A DNA stretch of 9,207 nt from DATILI01 sp035476635 (lineage in GTDB: Bacteria; Pseudomonadota; Gammaproteobacteria; Burkholderiales; Burkholderiaceae_C), in contig DATILI010000247.1 in the NCBI GenBank assembly GCA_035476635.1, positions 1 to 9,207 of the forward strand. The letters run 5' to 3'. Both the position numbers and the translations under genes were made by a program. Position 1 is the first letter of the stretch, and each line of letters begins with the position of its first letter. Below, piece after piece: positions 7,115-9,207 of this stretch. The notes beneath the pieces were generated by a model. The model was not told the DNA's origin. It made no database searches and saw nothing but the letters and a program-made list of their open reading frames with translations.

Positions 7115-7939
7115 TCAGGCGACCCACCGAATCATGCCACTCCATGCGGTGGCGAGCACCACTACTCCGAACGCGATCCGGTACCAGGCGAACGGCACGA
7201 AGCTGTGGCTGGAGATGTAGCGCAATAGCCAGCGCACGCAAATCCAGGCGCTGACAAACGAAAACAGCAAGCCCACCGAGAACACCGGCACATCGGCCAT
7301 CGACAGCAGTGCGCGCTCCTTGTACAGGCTGTAGGCGCCCGCGCCGATGAGCGTGGGAATGGCCAGGAAGAACGAAAAATCCGTGGCGGCCTTGCGCGAC
7401 AGCCCCAGCAGCATGCCGCCGATGATGGTGGCGCCGCTGCGGCTGGTGCCCGGGATCATCGCCAGGCATTGGACCAGGCCGACCTTCAGCGCATCCAGTG
7501 GCGTCATGTCATCGACTTCATGTACGCGTGTTGCCGCTGCCGGCCTCTTTTCTGCCCAGAGGATGATGAAGCCGCCCAGAATGAAGGTCGAGGCCACCAC
7601 CACCGCCGTGAAGAGATGCTCCTTGATCGCCTTGCCAAAGAGCAGGCCCAGGATCACGGCCGGAATGAAAGCGATCAGCACATTCAGCACAAACCGCCGC
7701 GCCTGCCGCTGCGTGGGCAGCGCGACCAGCGTGTCGCGGATTTTTTGCCAGTACACGATGATCACCGCCAGGATCGCGCCGGTCTGGATCGCGATGTCGA
7801 ACACCTTGGCCTTTTCGTCCTCGAAGCCGAGCAGCGATCCGGCCAGGATCAGGTGGCCCGTCGAGGAAATCGGCAAGAACTCGGTCAGGCCCTCGACTAC
7901 GCCCATGACGGCGGCCTTGAGCAGCAGCAAGAAATCCAC
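7115..7939 (-). CDS. uppP: Undecaprenyl-diphosphatase UppP (BacA)
   Basis: This integral inner-membrane phosphatase converts undecaprenyl diphosphate to undecaprenyl phosphate, recycling the lipid carrier used for peptidoglycan and other envelope polymers; overexpression of the family gives bacitracin resistance. The 274-residue product has the usual family length and about eight hydrophobic segments. Both signature motifs are intact: the N-terminal EGLTEFLPISSTGHL block with E16, E20, S25-S26 and H29, and PGTSRSG at 163-169 with R167. Translation starts at a GTG (7939-7937), supported by a strong AAGGAG ribosome site five bases upstream. The gene lies 34 bases downstream of an ABC permease on the same strand and is likely co-transcribed with it. 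A GATAAT -10-like sequence (7968-7963) without a clear -35 might give an additional promoter. Confidence 0.96.
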   Translation of the reverse strand: MDFLLLLKAAVMGVVEGLTEFLPISSTGHLILAGSLLGFEDEKAKVFDIAIQTGAILAVIIVYWQKIRDTLVALPTQRQARRFVLNVLIAFIPAVILGLLFGKAIKEHLFTAVVVASTFILGGFIILWAEKRPAAATRVHEVDDMTPLDALKVGLVQCLAMIPGTSRSGATIIGGMLLGLSRKAATDFSFFLAIPTLIGAGAYSLYKERALLSMADVPVFSVGLLFSFVSAWICVRWLLRYISSHSFVPFAWYRIAFGVVVLATAWSGMIRWVA

Positions 7940-7973
7940 AAGCGCTCCTTGAAAGAGCGTGGATTATCGCTGG
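7940..7973 (-). promoter_or_regulatory. Short leader between the ABC permease and uppP
   Basis: These 34 bases hold the uppP ribosome site, a small CGCTC/GAGCG inverted repeat and a GATAAT -10-like hexamer (7968-7963). No T-run follows the inverted repeat, so it does not resemble an intrinsic terminator for the upstream permease gene. Read-through into uppP is the simpler reading. Confidence 0.4.
7945..7950 (-). promoter_or_regulatory. Ribosome binding site of uppP (AAGGAG), partly in a predicted hairpin
   Basis: AAGGAG, five bases before the GTG at 7939, is the clearest Shine-Dalgarno site in the window and decides this non-ATG start. On the minus-strand RNA, its GAG forms part of the right arm of a possible 5-bp stem (CGCUC at 7959-7955 with GAGCG at 7947-7943, 7-base loop). 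Confidence 0.75.
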
Positions 7974-9206
<1,233 letters not shown>

Positions 9207-9207
9207 T

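Noticed and set aside
6276..7469. 397-codon minus-strand open frame spanning the hydrolase and uppP 3' end
   Set aside because: It overlaps two well-supported genes and carries no recognisable motif.

Overview
The window is GC-rich chromosomal DNA (roughly two thirds G+C) from a betaproteobacterium. The MutS, proteasome-like (Anbu) and UppP sequences and the codon usage look most like Burkholderiales, probably Comamonadaceae. That placement comes from recognising families by eye, not from a database search. Coding density is very high, with six protein genes. I see no rRNA, tRNA, CRISPR array, insertion sequence or phage gene.

Left third (1-2719, minus strand): one very large signalling gene that runs off the left edge. 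It has a degenerate receiver domain, a PAS domain, a GAF domain, two more PAS domains, a GGDEF diguanylate cyclase domain and the first residues of what looks like an EAL domain. Its frame has no stop from the ATG at 2719 to base 1. A 132-base intergenic region (2720-2851) separates it from the divergent rightward genes.

Middle (2852-7112, plus strand): a compact run of mutS (mismatch recognition ATPase), an Anbu-type proteasome-like N-terminal-threonine hydrolase, and an alpha/beta hydrolase. The gaps are 21 bases and 1 base, so the three are probably co-transcribed and the last two translationally coupled. The Anbu gene lacks its commonly reported partners (ATP-grasp, alpha-E and transglutaminase-like genes) nearby.

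Right third (7115-9206, minus strand): a MacB/FtsX-type ABC transporter permease, then uppP (undecaprenyl-diphosphatase), 34 bases apart and probably one transcript. uppP converges tail-to-tail with the alpha/beta hydrolase, with only two bases between the stop codons and so no room for a terminator.

Most of this is ordinary housekeeping and signalling content. The best leads are the two-gene Anbu/alpha-beta hydrolase cassette behind mutS, and the receiver domain whose phospho-acceptor aspartate position is an alanine. I found no clear evidence of a wholly new system.
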